Shown here: positions 25,193-36,165 of the stretch, piece after piece | How the letters are laid out: each line of letters starts with the position of its first letter | Position numbering within the stretch: position 1 is the first letter of the stretch | Assembly: GCF_001277175.1 (NCBI RefSeq) | Contig: NZ_CP012257.1 | Coordinates: forward strand, 3,658,001 to 3,722,000 | Direction: 5' to 3' | Source: Cronobacter universalis NCTC 9529 | GTDB lineage: Bacteria > Pseudomonadota > Gammaproteobacteria > Enterobacterales > Enterobacteriaceae | DNA length: 64,000 nt | Notes under the pieces: generated by a model | Told to the model about the DNA's origin: nothing | Database searches by the model: none | Seen by the model: the letters and a program-made list of their open reading frames with translations, nothing else | Position numbers and translations under genes: made by a program

Positions 25193-27703
25193 TTAATGGC
25201 ACGGCAACAGCAGATTTCCGTTCTCGCTCGTCCCTTGCAGGTGTTCTGGCAGTGTGACCACACACTGTGTTGCGCCACTCCAGTTAACCTGTAATTTGCG
25301 ACCTGATTTGAGTCCGCTCAGGTAAGCCTGACCTTCGTCGTTGACGATGCCGACCTCCTGTTTTTCCTCGTTCAGCACGCTGGCGCCAAACGGCGGGAAG
25401 GTGCCATCCGCAAGGCGAATAATCGCCATCGCCTTCATCCCTGAAATGACGTTAAATTTGCGATAGCCAATCGCCCCTTCGGTCAGGGTGGCCTGCACGA
25501 CCGATGCAGACGCTTCGGCATTTTCCGGCAGGTTGTTGATATCAATGTTCAGACTGTTTTTGCTGTAGTCGCTAACGTCTGTTACTACGGCTTTACCAAA
25601 ATGGTTGGTTTTGGTCGTGCCCGCATAACCCTGAACCGGAATATCCGCAGCGTCGCCGGTATCCAGCAGCACGCGCGTCCCGCCCATGACGTTGGTGCGA
25701 TGTAGCGCAGCGCCTTTCGCTGTGGCCGTCATCCCGCCGCGCAGCGATACCCCGGCAGAGCTGTACTGCCCGTGCTGATAATCCACATTACCGCTCACCT
25801 CTGCCAAATCGCCCGGATGATCATAGAATCCGCTCAGGTTGCCGCCATCATCGCTGCCGCCAGCAGCAATACGGTAGTTGTCGCCGTTGGCGAGGCGGTT
25901 GTAATAGCTCACGTTATGACTGTTAGTGTCAGCGCTATAAGACGAGTTCAGCCCCAGAGTGCCGGTATCTCCCATCGGCACAGACATGGACACATACAAA
26001 CCATCGTCATTATCACCGTTAAATTTGTTACGATAGGCCGTCAGCGATGCGCTAATATTTTTCATTTTTCCAATATCGAAATAACGCGATAGCGACAGGC
26101 TATAACGATCCTCCGCCGGGTTATTCCAGTAGGTCTGATGCGAATAGTTCAGGTATGCGCTCAGCCCCAGACTTTCAAATTCCTGGTTGAAAGAGACCGT
26201 GTACATCTCCTTGCTCTGCATAAAGCTGCCATTATCCGCTCGATAATTCAGATAATCGTTAAAGCTCATAAAGTCTTGTTCAGAGAAACGATAACCTGCA
26301 AAAGTGACCTGACTCCCCGTATCGTCAAAGCGCTTCGAGTAGCTCACTCGATAAGACTGCCCGTGCCGGTCTTCACCGTTATTCAGCTTCGCGCCAGAGC
26401 GCGTGATGTCGAACGCCAGCGCACCCAGCGCCATCAGATCACGGCCCACACCCAACGCCGTCGCCAGATAGTTGCGGCTCGCCACCAGACCACCGTAGAG
26501 CGACCAGCCGTTGCTAATACCCCAGGAAAATTCGCCAGAGCCGAAACCACTGGCTTCGCTATGGTGATCGTAGGTACTTGGCCGACCGGCATACAGCTTG
26601 TAACGCACGCTACCGGGTCGTGTCAGGTACGGGATCGAGGCCGTATTGACTTTATATTCCTGCACCGAACCGTCCTGCTCCTGCACGCGGACATCGAGCG
26701 CGCCCGCGACGGAGTTATTCAAATCCTGAATGGCAAACGGCCCCGCCGCGACCTGTGTTTCATAAATTACGCGCCCCTGCTGCGAAATGGTGACTTTGGC
26801 GTTAGTTTTCGCCACGCCAGTCACTTCCGGCGCATAGCCGCGCAGGTTGGGCGGCAGCATGTTGTCGTCCGACACCACGCTCGCCCCCGCAAAGCGTACG
26901 CTGTCGAAGAGATCCGAATTCATGTAGTCTTCGCCGACGGTCAGCTTCGCGCCCATCTTCGGCAGCGCGCGGTACATCTGGAACCGGCTCCACGTCCATT
27001 TTTTCTGCGTGCTGGTGTTCTCTGACTGCGAGTCATAGTTGGCCTGCCAGTCGGCGCGCAGGCGCCACGGCCCCACGTTGGCGCCAATGGTTCCGTTGCC
27101 GGACACGGAATTATCATCACCGCCCTGATTGCTTTCGTTATGACGCGTCTGGGCGTTGACGTTGTAATCGGCAATCAAACCCGGAATACCGTTCTCCCAC
27201 ATCGAGGGCGGCACCCAGTTATCAGAGGTATATTCCAGATACGCCTGCGGCACGCTCAGCACCAGTGTACTGCTGCCAAGATCCGGTGTGACTTCAACGC
27301 CCTTCAGCGCCATGACATCCAGGCATTGACCGTTATGCCAGACTTTAAATTGCGTCAGATATTTCTCTTTAAAACCAAATTTTTTAACCTGGTCTGATGT
27401 AAAACAAACTGCAGACTGACTTTTATCATTTTCAGAAGCAAATACACTGACAGGTTGCTCTTCCAGTTCGTTTTGATTAACTTTTATTTTAAAATCATAA
27501 TTACCCGGCATAATATAGCCGCGTTTTGAAAACTGGCTCAGATCGATATTCTGTTTATCTTTAACATCTAATACATCGGTATTAAACTGGATATCATTCG
27601 CGGCCATCGCGGGGGTCCGTAAACACGCGCAGATGCATAAAGCCAATGCTGACGGCACTATCAGTTTCGATATAGTGGCTTGTTGATTATGTAGTCTGGC
27701 CAT
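25193..27703 (-). CDS. Outer-membrane fimbrial usher (PapC/FimD family)
   Basis: Outer-membrane usher of about 836 aa: signal peptide, N-terminal chaperone-binding domain (IQFNTDVLDVKDKQNIDLSQF onward), a large beta-barrel with an inserted plug, and two C-terminal domains ending in CVVTLPEHLQG. Family motifs such as YNVNAQTRHNE and LPPNLRGYAPEVTGVA are present. It secretes and polymerises the subunits. The start is uncertain between ATG at 27703, with AAAAGGG too close, and TTG at 27727. It follows the PapH-like gene, giving the order of P and MR/P fimbrial operons: major pilin, PapH, usher, chaperone, minor pilins. Confidence 0.93.
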   Translation of the reverse strand: MARLHNQQATISKLIVPSALALCICACLRTPAMAANDIQFNTDVLDVKDKQNIDLSQFSKRGYIMPGNYDFKIKVNQNELEEQPVSVFASENDKSQSAVCFTSDQVKKFGFKEKYLTQFKVWHNGQCLDVMALKGVEVTPDLGSSTLVLSVPQAYLEYTSDNWVPPSMWENGIPGLIADYNVNAQTRHNESNQGGDDNSVSGNGTIGANVGPWRLRADWQANYDSQSENTSTQKKWTWSRFQMYRALPKMGAKLTVGEDYMNSDLFDSVRFAGASVVSDDNMLPPNLRGYAPEVTGVAKTNAKVTISQQGRVIYETQVAAGPFAIQDLNNSVAGALDVRVQEQDGSVQEYKVNTASIPYLTRPGSVRYKLYAGRPSTYDHHSEASGFGSGEFSWGISNGWSLYGGLVASRNYLATALGVGRDLMALGALAFDITRSGAKLNNGEDRHGQSYRVSYSKRFDDTGSQVTFAGYRFSEQDFMSFNDYLNYRADNGSFMQSKEMYTVSFNQEFESLGLSAYLNYSHQTYWNNPAEDRYSLSLSRYFDIGKMKNISASLTAYRNKFNGDNDDGLYVSMSVPMGDTGTLGLNSSYSADTNSHNVSYYNRLANGDNYRIAAGGSDDGGNLSGFYDHPGDLAEVSGNVDYQHGQYSSAGVSLRGGMTATAKGAALHRTNVMGGTRVLLDTGDAADIPVQGYAGTTKTNHFGKAVVTDVSDYSKNSLNIDINNLPENAEASASVVQATLTEGAIGYRKFNVISGMKAMAIIRLADGTFPPFGASVLNEEKQEVGIVNDEGQAYLSGLKSGRKLQVNWSGATQCVVTLPEHLQGTSENGNLLLPCH

Positions 27704-27771
27704 ATCCCTTTTGCCGGTTACGGGCAATCTCTGTCTCTGTTATTAAATAAAAAACCTGAAAACAGTGGCAA

Positions 27772-28332
27772 TTAAAAATAATCAATTCGATATTTAATTA
27801 TCGATGAATATGCGCCTGGCTGTAATCCGCCATGCTTTGTTTTCAAGCGTATTTCGTAATCCAACTTAATATCTTCAGTAGAGATGTCCGTATAAGGAAG
27901 TGGTTGCCCTGGATGAATCTCTTTTCCTTTTTTACTGGCGATAGCTAGCGCAACGCCACCCGCCTCGCCCGTGATCTGGAATAGGCCGTCATCATCAGCA
28001 CCGTCAAAGGTGACCTGCAAAAATTGCCATGGCGCGCTATCTGGCTCACCAGTATCAAATGTGCAATTTACCAGGTGAATAGAAAATGGCTTTATGATGC
28101 CTTCTCCGGCACGCCTGATAACACCGATGGACTCGTCTGGCATTTCGATAGACTGGTAGCGACTCTCCATAGCAATATCACAGGCTTTTGAAACGATCGA
28201 GCCTTGCATATTTACTCGGCCGTTCAAGCCAATATCAAATTCTGAAGCTGGCCTGGCTGATTGTGACGCTTGCGCGGCAGAAGTTGCGATTCCGAAGGCC
28301 AGTGCTATCGCATAACACATGAATCTGGTCAT
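27772..28332 (-). CDS. PapH-like fimbrial subunit (pilus base/terminator)
   Basis: Secreted pilin of 186 aa with signal peptide MTRFMCYAIALAFGIATSAAQA. The pilin core NMQGSIVSKACDIAMESR and a second Cys in LVNCTFD are visible; the C-terminus is YSSIIKYRIDYF. Its place between the major pilin and the usher, and its larger size with an N-terminal insertion (SARPASEFDIG), fit PapH/MrpB, which stops pilus growth and anchors the fibre. The ATG at 28332 gives a clean signal peptide; an upstream in-frame extension to 28392 does not. Confidence 0.82.
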   Translation of the reverse strand: MTRFMCYAIALAFGIATSAAQASQSARPASEFDIGLNGRVNMQGSIVSKACDIAMESRYQSIEMPDESIGVIRRAGEGIIKPFSIHLVNCTFDTGEPDSAPWQFLQVTFDGADDDGLFQITGEAGGVALAIASKKGKEIHPGQPLPYTDISTEDIKLDYEIRLKTKHGGLQPGAYSSIIKYRIDYF

Positions 28333-28403
28333 GAGGTCCGTCTCTGGAAGCGAAAAATCATACGCCCGCCTGAGCGGACGTATGCTGCTCAATGACGCAA
28401 GAC

Positions 28404-28937
28404 TTACTGGTAAGCCAGAGTAAAGTCAGCAACAGCAGTAAAATCACCGGGAACGATAGTTGCGGAGGCACCGTCGCCCTGCAGGTAAGCAGAGAACAGC
28501 AGCGTGTTATTGCCTTCCTGCAGTTCATGTGCTTCAGACGCTTCGCCCAGTTTGATCTGCTCACCGTCACCGTTAGTCAGGACAATGCTTGCACCTTTCG
28601 CCGTACCGGTAATACCCAGCGCACCATCAGTTGCCCCTTCCGCGCCAGTGAACGTAGTTTTCACGGTCTTCAGGGTGCTGACGTCACAGTTTTCCAGCTT
28701 GATTTCAAAGTTACGCGGTGTGGAAGTGCCGGTGTTACCATTCTTTTTAAGCGCAACGTTAGAGATCTGACCCATACCTACGGTCTGATCGATGCTGTCC
28801 GGGTTAATGGAGCACGGCGCATCAATGATAGAACCGGTAAAAGTCACTTTACCGTGGCCCTGATCTTTTGCATTAGCCATACCTGCTGCCAGCATCAGAC
28901 CCATTGCCGCTGCCAGAGAAACTTTGCTGAATTTCAT
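28404..28937 (-). CDS. Major fimbrial subunit (pilin A)
   Basis: First and probably structural gene of the operon, 177 aa: signal peptide MKFSKVSLAAAMGLMLAAGMANA, then KVTFTGSIIDAPCSINPDS with the first Cys, LENCDVSTLK with the second, and the C-terminal FTAVADFTLAYQ with penultimate Tyr needed for chaperone recognition. It resembles the MrpA/SmfA/PapA group of pi-type pilins. Its GC content is nearer the backbone than that of the distal minor pilins, perhaps from codon adaptation of an abundant protein. GGAAAT precedes the ATG. Confidence 0.92.
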   Translation of the reverse strand: MKFSKVSLAAAMGLMLAAGMANAKDQGHGKVTFTGSIIDAPCSINPDSIDQTVGMGQISNVALKKNGNTGTSTPRNFEIKLENCDVSTLKTVKTTFTGAEGATDGALGITGTAKGASIVLTNGDGEQIKLGEASEAHELQEGNNTLLFSAYLQGDGASATIVPGDFTAVADFTLAYQ

Positions 28938-29311
28938 GTTATTTCCTTGAGTAGATTAAACGATTCCTTACAAACTATTCCCGAGTGGTTCATATAAAAT
29001 TCACCACACTAATAGATGGTGCGCTTTATATTTACCAGCCCTTGGATTCGTGAGAATTTTATGTTCCCGGTGATATTGCATCAAGGGATATAAATTCTAA
29101 AAAAAGAACAGCACCCAGCCCATGAACGAAATGACATTAATCGACTGAAAAATAAATTAAAAATGCATTAGTGAGATAATTAAAGCCGGTTGAGAGATGA
29201 CATTATTTATTAATGCAACGTCATTCATTTTTCATGATTTCCCTCAACACCAGAATTATTAAAAAGCAATAAACATCTATTAAAAAAGATTTTTAATTAA
29301 ACTACAGATAA
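28938..29311 (-). promoter_or_regulatory. Long AT-rich upstream region of the fimbrial operon
   Basis: About 370 bp without a gene, as is common before regulated fimbriae. I saw no GATC in it, so a Pap-type Dam/Lrp switch is unlikely. I saw no recombinase gene nearby and no clear fim-like invertible element; only a weak CCCTTG/CAAGGG inverted pair with a roughly 45-nt spacer near 29039-29096. AT-richness suggests H-NS binding. Confidence 0.45.
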
Positions 29312-29336
29312 TAAAAAACCACGCCGGAGCGTGGTT
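29312..29336 (-). terminator. Intrinsic terminator of ytfP
   Basis: Stem AACCACGC/GCGTGGTT with loop CGGA (29317-29336); on the minus strand it runs into TTTTTTATTAT. Confidence 0.85.
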
Positions 29337-29352
29337 TCAGGGAAGAACGATT

Positions 29353-29688
29353 TTACCTGTCGAGCCAGTTGCCGCTCTCGATGCGGGTAAGCCCTTCGGT
29401 AGAACGCTGGTACACATACATCCAGGCGCTGCCGTACGGCGTCTGGATAAGCTGACGTTTATACTCGCCGCGCGCGGTGCGCAACGCGTCCAGCTCCGCA
29501 AGCGTTGTAGCGTCGATACGATACACCTCGCCCACCACCAGGCCTTCGCCTGGCACCGCCCCAGGGTAGTGCCCCAGACTGAAGAGCTGGTAGTTTTCGA
29601 TGTCGTAATCGCCCAGCCACTGGGCGTTCGTCATCCAGTGGCTGTTGCCTTGTTTGCGTCGTAAACTGCCGTAGACAAATATTCGCAT
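29353..29688 (-). CDS. ytfP: Gamma-glutamylcyclotransferase-fold protein YtfP
   Basis: Cytoplasmic protein of 111 aa with the cyclotransferase fold. The substrate-loop motif FVYGSLRRKQGN is at residues 4-15, and GEVYRID with LAELDALR follows at about 55-70; the conserved Glu of the family lies in this latter block. E. coli YtfP has the same length and neighbours. Its ATG is directly behind the tamB stop codon, so it is the third gene of the tamA-tamB-ytfP operon. Substrate not established. Confidence 0.92.
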   Translation of the reverse strand: MRIFVYGSLRRKQGNSHWMTNAQWLGDYDIENYQLFSLGHYPGAVPGEGLVVGEVYRIDATTLAELDALRTARGEYKRQLIQTPYGSAWMYVYQRSTEGLTRIESGNWLDR

Positions 29689-29690
29689 TG

Positions 29691-32600
29691 CTAAAACTCA
29701 AACTGATAGAGCACATCAAGTGCCTGATCTACGCCAGACACCGCTTCCAGATATAGCTTAGGCATCAGGCGATACCTTAGCGTGAGCGTCGCCAGCGAGT
29801 CAAAAATGCCCACGCCGTATTTCACCTGGAGACCCGGCAGTACATAGCCGCTGACCACCACCTGGGAGGAGTCGCCTACCCCTTCGGTGTCCAGCGCCAG
29901 ATTGCTTACGCCAAACGTCTCGCCGATTTTACCCACAACCTGACCACTTTGTGCAACCCCCAGACCAATTAGCATGGACGTCATGGCGTCGCTGTCGCTC
30001 TGACCGCTCTCAAGCCCCTGCCCGCGCAGAAGATACGAGAGCGCCTCCTGCTGCGACATCGCCGGATCGGAGAAGACTTCCACCTTCGGCTCGTCGGTCT
30101 CGCCGGTGACGCGCACGCCGGCAATCACGTCGTTTTCAGTGGCCTCCGGGTTACGGATCGCCTCGATATTCAGCAGCGGCCGGTCCGGCGGGCCCGAGAA
30201 CAGCAGCTCGCCTTTACGCACCAGCAGATCCTGGCCGTAAGCGTGGAAACGCCCTTGCGGAATATTGATCTGGCCGTTCAGACCCAGGCCCTGTTTATCC
30301 TGAGCCACTTTCAGATCGCCGGTCAGACGCGCCTTCAGCCCAAAAGCATCTATCCGCACGTTGTTCCCAACGTGAACGATGAGATTACTATTAATTGGAA
30401 TAGAAGCGTGCTGTTCCTCTTCCGGTTTCAGATTTTCATCGAGCAGAACTTCATCACTGGAGACGCCCACCGCGCTTTCCGGCAGATCGTGCACCACGAT
30501 GCGCGCCCAGGGCACATCGACGCTGCCATCAAGCGTAATCAGGCTCGGCGTCGCCTCCAGCACCACATCCGGCGAGACATCCAGCCGCACCATCGGCGGC
30601 ACGGTGATCCGCACGCGGCTGCCGCGCGCCGCCACTCTGGCGCGCCAGTTGTCGATCTGGCTCCAGTCGGCGTTACCGTTAAGCGCGATGTCGCCCTGCT
30701 TCGTGCGCACCACGCCCTGCAGCGTCGAACTCATGCCGTTGAAGTTCATCGCCAGCTGGCTCGGCTGCATCTCGAACGGCATAAAGTTGCCTTCGATATC
30801 CACGCCGTTAAGCTGCATCTGGCCAAACAGTTGCGGCTGGCGGGCATCGCCGCCAAGGCGCAGGTTCGCGCTCAGAATCCCCGCCGCTTTCTCGCCGCGT
30901 GAAAAGACCGGATTGGCGATAGCGAGCGAGAAGTTACGAATATTGATATTCCCGGAAAGGTTGCGGCGCTCTTGCGGGTCCGCCACCTGAATATCGCCGT
31001 CGAACTGGCCGTTATTCGCCAGACGAATCAGCCAGTTGAGCCGCGCGCGGTTATTGCGCAGCTCCGCGTTCAGGTTCAGCGTGTCGAACGCCACCAGCAG
31101 CGGATTGCCGTTAACCAGTTGGGTGACGCGCACGCCGCGCCCGGCGAGCTGCACCTGCCCCTGCGGCAGCCCTTCTTTGGTCGTATCCCAGCTGACATCC
31201 GCTTTACCCGTAAAGATCCCGTTCGCCTGCGTCTCTTCCGGCATGAACGGCTTAATCATGGCGAGATCGAAACGGTTAAGGTTCACCTGCGCACGCCCGG
31301 CGGCGCCCGCATCGATGGTTTGCGGGACGCACAGCTCGGCGTTCGGGTTGCGCCAGCAGTGCGGGCCGATAGCGATTTTCTGCTCCTGACCGCGGTAATC
31401 AAGCGTGAGCGCGCGGCTCAGCGCCCACGGGCCGACCGGCGTGGCGAAGCGCGTATTATTAATCTCGCCGCGCCAGCGCATCGCCTGACGGTCGAAACTG
31501 CCGCGCAGATCGAGCTGCCCGGAGACCGGCTCGCCCTGCACGCGCAGCGCCATCTGGTGCGATTTTTCGTTGCCTTTGGCCGCAAGCGTAATCAGCCGCA
31601 GGTTGATATCGCCCTGCGCCAGACGCTCGACGCGCAGATCAAGCGAGCCGCCGATCTGATCGGTCGATTTCACATCGCCAAGCAGGCGCACCTGCGCGAC
31701 GGAAAGTTCCTGCCAGCGCAGGTTGCGCGCGGTGACATCAGCGTTGAGTTCCGGCGCCTCGACGTTACCGCGAATTTTCACCAGTCCTTTCGCCGTGCCG
31801 CCAAGCCCCGGCAGCGCGTTATCCAGCGCCGGCGCGTCAATCGTCGCATCGAGCGCCAGATCTTTAACGCCCAGCTCGCCCTTCACATCCGCTTTATTGC
31901 GCCCCAGCTCCAGATGCAGGCCGGGAATGGTCCACTGAAGATAGCTGTTGCCCTTAAGCTGCCCGTCAACCTTCACCTTGTTCTGCTTAACGTTGCCCGC
32001 GAGCTTGAGCTCCGGCACGTCAAGCTGCCAGGTGCCGCCATAGAGGCTGCCGCGCAGCTTCATCAGCCCGTCGAGCTTCGACGGCCACTCCGGGTACTGT
32101 TTGGCGGTGTTAATGCCTTTCAGCGCCAGTTCGCCGCGCCAGCTGATGGCCTGCTGCCAGTCAAGCAGCGCCGTCAGCGTGGTGTGGCCCTGCAGCGCCG
32201 CGACGTCCAGTTTGTCGATGTTGATCTGCTGCTCGTTGCCCTTGCCGTCGAGCGTAATGGTGGCGGGCGGCAGCTGATCGCCTTTCACGGCGGTACGGAA
32301 GGAGAGCGCGTAATCGGTCATTTTGCCGGAAAGCTTCAGCCTGAGATCGTCAGCCTGATACTGTTTCGGACCGGTCAGCGGCCAGTAAAGCTGCTCGCTG
32401 GTCATCTCCAGATTGAGCGGCAGGCCCGCTTCGGCAAGCTTCGTCTGCCCGCGCAGCACCACATCCACCGGGCCGGAGAGATTGACGCCGAATTCCAGCT
32501 GGTCGCGCAGCGCGCCGCCCACTTTGAGCTTCACTTTTTCGCCCTTGAGCGGCTCCACGTTCAGCGTGCTGTTAAGCGTGATATCCACCGGCCAGTTGTT

Positions 32601-33467
32601 GCGCAGCTCCGCGCTGCCGGTGGCGTTAACCGTCCCCTGATTCGAATCGATATCCAGCGTGTCGAGCTTCGTGACGCCATCCACGCTGCTGATTTTGACC
32701 AGCAGATTGCTCACCGTGATATCGGTGTCGCCGGTAAGGCGCAGCTGTTCGCCATGAAAATTCTCCACCGTCAGGTTCAGCGGCAGATGCACGTCGGCCA
32801 TCTCCGGCAGCACAGGCTTAGAGAACAGCTCGCGCAGCGTCTCGCCGAGCGGTTTCTCCTCCGGCCGCGGGTCATTCACCTTCGGCTCGATCACCTCCTC
32901 CTGCGCCACATCCACCGCCTTGGGCAGCGCGATCAGCAGCCCCTGTAAGGAGGTCGGTTTGAGCGTCAGATTGCGGTCTTCCCAGGCCAGCCCCGAGCTG
33001 AAATCCATCACCGACACCCGCGTATCGTCGATTTTGATATTGACGTTATGCAGCGCCGCCCGGCTCAGCGTAATCGGGTACGGCGTGGAGAGGTCAAGCG
33101 GCCCGCTCTCTTCTTCTTCCACCTTCGCGGCAGGCGGCATTTTTTTGGTGTCGACGACCACGTTCACATCTTTCAGCGAGAAATCATTCACGCACAGGCT
33201 GCTGTCGCGCAGGCAGGCGAGCTTCACGGAAAGATGGATTTCGCCAGCGTTAACATCCACGCCCGGCTGCTGGTAGCGCAGCGACCTAATCGTCAGGTCA
33301 CGCCAGCCGCCGGTGACGCGCCCGATATCGAGCCCCGGCACCCAGCGGTTAGCGGCGTTGAAAATCAGGTGTAAGCCGGTCGTGGTGCCAACCAGGAACC
33401 CGACGGTCGCGATAAGCAGCACGACAACGGCAAGGACAGCGAGGCTGATTTTTTTCATACGACTCAT
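29691..33467 (-). CDS. tamB: Translocation and assembly module subunit TamB
   Basis: Large AsmA-like bridge protein of 1258 aa spanning the periplasm from an inner-membrane anchor (residues about 6-27) to TamA in the outer membrane. The middle is a long run of repeated beta-strand segments rich in LxLxG patterns that forms a hydrophobic groove. The C-terminal TamB (DUF490) domain holds [20 protein letters not shown] and ends in YQFEF. It acts in autotransporter assembly and in phospholipid transport to the outer membrane. The start overlaps the tamA stop by 4 nt. Confidence 0.96.
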   Translation of the reverse strand: MSRMKKISLAVLAVVVLLIATVGFLVGTTTGLHLIFNAANRWVPGLDIGRVTGGWRDLTIRSLRYQQPGVDVNAGEIHLSVKLACLRDSSLCVNDFSLKDVNVVVDTKKMPPAAKVEEEESGPLDLSTPYPITLSRAALHNVNIKIDDTRVSVMDFSSGLAWEDRNLTLKPTSLQGLLIALPKAVDVAQEEVIEPKVNDPRPEEKPLGETLRELFSKPVLPEMADVHLPLNLTVENFHGEQLRLTGDTDITVSNLLVKISSVDGVTKLDTLDIDSNQGTVNATGSAELRNNWPVDITLNSTLNVEPLKGEKVKLKVGGALRDQLEFGVNLSGPVDVVLRGQTKLAEAGLPLNLEMTSEQLYWPLTGPKQYQADDLRLKLSGKMTDYALSFRTAVKGDQLPPATITLDGKGNEQQINIDKLDVAALQGHTTLTALLDWQQAISWRGELALKGINTAKQYPEWPSKLDGLMKLRGSLYGGTWQLDVPELKLAGNVKQNKVKVDGQLKGNSYLQWTIPGLHLELGRNKADVKGELGVKDLALDATIDAPALDNALPGLGGTAKGLVKIRGNVEAPELNADVTARNLRWQELSVAQVRLLGDVKSTDQIGGSLDLRVERLAQGDINLRLITLAAKGNEKSHQMALRVQGEPVSGQLDLRGSFDRQAMRWRGEINNTRFATPVGPWALSRALTLDYRGQEQKIAIGPHCWRNPNAELCVPQTIDAGAAGRAQVNLNRFDLAMIKPFMPEETQANGIFTGKADVSWDTTKEGLPQGQVQLAGRGVRVTQLVNGNPLLVAFDTLNLNAELRNNRARLNWLIRLANNGQFDGDIQVADPQERRNLSGNINIRNFSLAIANPVFSRGEKAAGILSANLRLGGDARQPQLFGQMQLNGVDIEGNFMPFEMQPSQLAMNFNGMSSTLQGVVRTKQGDIALNGNADWSQIDNWRARVAARGSRVRITVPPMVRLDVSPDVVLEATPSLITLDGSVDVPWARIVVHDLPESAVGVSSDEVLLDENLKPEEEQHASIPINSNLIVHVGNNVRIDAFGLKARLTGDLKVAQDKQGLGLNGQINIPQGRFHAYGQDLLVRKGELLFSGPPDRPLLNIEAIRNPEATENDVIAGVRVTGETDEPKVEVFSDPAMSQQEALSYLLRGQGLESGQSDSDAMTSMLIGLGVAQSGQVVGKIGETFGVSNLALDTEGVGDSSQVVVSGYVLPGLQVKYGVGIFDSLATLTLRYRLMPKLYLEAVSGVDQALDVLYQFEF

Positions 33468-35197
33468 AATTCAGGCCCCAGACCGATGTAGAACTGCAAA
33501 CCATGCTCCTCTTTATCGCCGACCGGCACCGCGAAATCGAGCTTGATCGGCCCGACCGGCGACTGCCAGCGCACCCCGACGCCCGCGCCGGTTTTGAAAT
33601 TGCTTCGCTTGATATCGTTAACCGCTTCGCCGGAATCGACAAACACCGCGCCCCACCATTTGCCGGTCACGTTGTACTGATACTCCAGCGAGCCGGTGGC
33701 GAGTTTCGAGGCGCCGGTCAGCTTGCCGTCGTCGTCTTCAGGCGAAATCGATTTGTATTTATAGCCGCGAATGCTGCGGTCGCCGCCCGCGAAGAAACGC
33801 AGATCCGGCGGCACGCGCTCAAAGTCGTTGGTTTCAATCCAGCCCAGATTGCCGCGCGCCACGAAGCGATGCTTGTCGTAGAGCGTGCGTATCCAGACGT
33901 TTTGCGCCTGCAACACCACGAAATCGACGTCCGAACCCCAGGCGGAGTCAGAGTAGTCGATGGAATAACGCTGTGAATCGCCCCAGGTCGGCATCAGGCC
34001 GCCGCGCGAACGGGTGCGGCTTAACATCACGCCCGGATAGAGCAGCATCGTGGTATGGGTGACGTTGGCCTGGGTAAAGTGATCCAGGCTCCAGCGCAGG
34101 TTAATAGCGCGCTGCCAGCCGCTGGAGAGGTCCCAGTAGCGTGAAACCGCAAGCGTGGTGGAGTCGGCTTCGGTATCGTTCAGATCGGTGCGCTTAAAGC
34201 CGCCCTGCAACAGATAATATTGCTCCAACGGGTTCTTCAGCAGCGGCATTTTATAGCTGAAATCGAGCTGCTGTTCCGGCGCGGAGATACTGGTCGAGGT
34301 GGTGAGACTGTGGCCGTAAGAGTTGATCCACGGCTTGCGCCAGTTCGCTTTCAGCCGCGGCCCGACATCAGTCGAATAGCCTGCGCCCACCTCCACGGTA
34401 TTTTTAATGCGCGGCGACACCACGCCCCGCAGCGGCAATATTTTGGTCTTACGGGATTTTTCAAATTCCGGCGCCACAACGACCGAATTAAACCAGCCGG
34501 TAGCGGACAACCGGCGGCTCAGCTCCGCCACGTCGCTTGACTGATAGTAATCGCCCTTTTTAAACGGCACGAGATTTTGCAGATACTCTTCGCGGATCTG
34601 CGAGCCGCTGAAAGTGACATCGCCAAAGCGGTAACGCGTGCCGCTGTCGTAGTCGATATCCCAGAACGCCTGGCGGCGCTCCACCGAGACGCCAAGCTGG
34701 CTCTTTTTATATTCGCTGTCGAAATACCCACGGCGCAGCGCCAGGCTGGTCAGCCCTTTTTTGAAGCTGTCATAGTCGTTATGGTTCAGCACAGTGCCGA
34801 TGGCGGGACGCTTTTTCAGCAGCGCCAGATACTCTTTATCGTCGCGCGCGCCGCCGCGCAGGATCACGTTTGTGCCGGCGATAAGCACCGGCTTGCCGGG
34901 ATTGACGCGCGCCAGCAACACCTGGCGACGCCCGCCCGGCGGCGGTTCGCGCAGCTCAAAATCGATGGTCGGTTCGTAATAGCCCAGCGCTTTCAGCCCG
35001 TTGCGGATGGCGTCATCGACGCGCGCGCGAAAGCGGCGGTCCGGCGTGACTTCATCTACCTGGATGGTGGAAAGCTGAGCGCGGACGTTTTTTTGCAGCG
35101 CGCCGGTCAACCCTTCTACCTGCAAACGGACGGGCGCAGCGGTCGAGGCGCCCGCCATCAGCAGCGTGGCCCAGCACAAATTACGGATTAATGGCAC
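33464..35197 (-). CDS. tamA: Translocation and assembly module subunit TamA
   Basis: Omp85-family outer-membrane protein of 577 aa with a short signal peptide, three POTRA domains (to about residue 265) and a 16-strand barrel ending FYIGLGPEL. The lid-lock motif region [14 protein letters not shown] is present. I start it at the GTG at 35197 because AGGAG lies 6 nt upstream and the next residues match E. coli TamA; an ATG at 35305 in the same frame would destroy the signal peptide. First gene of tamA-tamB-ytfP, divergent from msrA. Confidence 0.95.
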   Translation of the reverse strand: MPLIRNLCWATLLMAGASTAAPVRLQVEGLTGALQKNVRAQLSTIQVDEVTPDRRFRARVDDAIRNGLKALGYYEPTIDFELREPPPGGRRQVLLARVNPGKPVLIAGTNVILRGGARDDKEYLALLKKRPAIGTVLNHNDYDSFKKGLTSLALRRGYFDSEYKKSQLGVSVERRQAFWDIDYDSGTRYRFGDVTFSGSQIREEYLQNLVPFKKGDYYQSSDVAELSRRLSATGWFNSVVVAPEFEKSRKTKILPLRGVVSPRIKNTVEVGAGYSTDVGPRLKANWRKPWINSYGHSLTTSTSISAPEQQLDFSYKMPLLKNPLEQYYLLQGGFKRTDLNDTEADSTTLAVSRYWDLSSGWQRAINLRWSLDHFTQANVTHTTMLLYPGVMLSRTRSRGGLMPTWGDSQRYSIDYSDSAWGSDVDFVVLQAQNVWIRTLYDKHRFVARGNLGWIETNDFERVPPDLRFFAGGDRSIRGYKYKSISPEDDDGKLTGASKLATGSLEYQYNVTGKWWGAVFVDSGEAVNDIKRSNFKTGAGVGVRWQSPVGPIKLDFAVPVGDKEEHGLQFYIGLGPEL

Positions 35198-35421
35198 GTT
35201 TTCTCCTGAATATCCCTTATTCCCACCCCTGGGAGGAAACCTGACGCCGCTCCGCGGCCTGACAAAACTCCGGTAAATGGAGTTGAAATGAAGACGATCA
35301 CCCAAATATTTCTTATGTTTAATTTAGTCGCATTTAAAAGGTTTATTGTGGGCAAAGAGCCGCTTCGTGACAACCGCAGGCGAGAATTTGCACGCGCAAC
35401 ATTTTTCAGGAGGTCGGCCCG

Positions 35422-36060
35422 ATGAGTTTTTTTGATAAGAAACAAATGATTACCGAAGAAGAAGCCCTGCCGGGACGTAACACCCGTATGCCGGTGGCGG
35501 CATTACATACCGTGACCGGCCACTCAATGACCAATGTGCCGGAAGGGATGGAGGTCGCGCTGTTCGCCATGGGCTGCTTCTGGGGCGTGGAGCGGCTCTT
35601 CTGGCGACTGCCGGGCGTCTACAGCACCGCGGCGGGTTACACCGGCGGCTATACGCCAAACCCGACCTACCGCGAAGTCTGCAGCGGACAGACAGGACAC
35701 GCCGAGGCGGTACGCGTGGTGTATGACCCGAAAGTCATCAGCTACGAACAGCTGTTGCAGGTGTTCTGGGAAAACCACGATCCGGCGCAGGGCATGCGTC
35801 AGGGCAACGACGTCGGTACGCAATACCGTTCGGCGATTTACCCGCTGACGCCGGAACAAGAGGCCGCGGCCCAGGCGAGCCTTGAGCGTTTCCGCGCGGC
35901 GATGGAGGCGGCTGGCGACTACCGTCACATCACCACTGAAATCGCCCCGGCAAAACCGTTCTACTACGCCGAAGACGAGCACCAGCAGTATCTGCATAAA
36001 AATCCGTACGGCTACTGCGGCATCGGCGGCATCGGGGTCTGTCTGCCGCCCGAAGCGTAA
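35422..36060 (+). CDS. msrA: Peptide methionine-S-sulfoxide reductase MsrA
   Basis: Cytoplasmic repair enzyme of 212 aa reducing methionine-S-sulfoxide in proteins with thioredoxin. The catalytic motif GCFWG lies at residues 51-55 (Cys52), with recycling cysteines Cys199 and Cys207 in [14 protein letters not shown]. The sequence is close to E. coli MsrA, including the N-terminal extension with [24 protein letters not shown] precedes the ATG. It is divergent from tamA, as in E. coli. Confidence 0.97.
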   Translation: MSFFDKKQMITEEEALPGRNTRMPVAALHTVTGHSMTNVPEGMEVALFAMGCFWGVERLFWRLPGVYSTAAGYTGGYTPNPTYREVCSGQTGHAEAVRVVYDPKVISYEQLLQVFWENHDPAQGMRQGNDVGTQYRSAIYPLTPEQEAAAQASLERFRAAMEAAGDYRHITTEIAPAKPFYYAEDEHQQYLHKNPYGYCGIGGIGVCLPPEA

Positions 36061-36165
36061 CAATTCCTCATTCACCGTTTTATCAGGATTTGTGATAAGT
36101 GATGAGAGGCGCTAAGCCGCGCCCTCATGGTATGCCTCAACCGACCCTGGTTGCGGAGAACTGCC

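Noticed and set aside
28938..29311. Pap-type Dam/Lrp phase switch or fim-type invertible promoter
   Set aside because: No GATC seen, no recombinase gene near, and only a weak 6-bp inverted pair.
30972..32948. 658-codon plus-strand open frame
   Set aside because: Antisense shadow of tamB; composition is Arg/Gln/His-rich with no domain.
35200..35305. N-terminal extension of TamA resembling a tRNA-end translation (RSGVRFPP)
   Set aside because: No tRNA cloverleaf could be drawn; the GTG at 35197 with AGGAG and signal peptide explains the gene.
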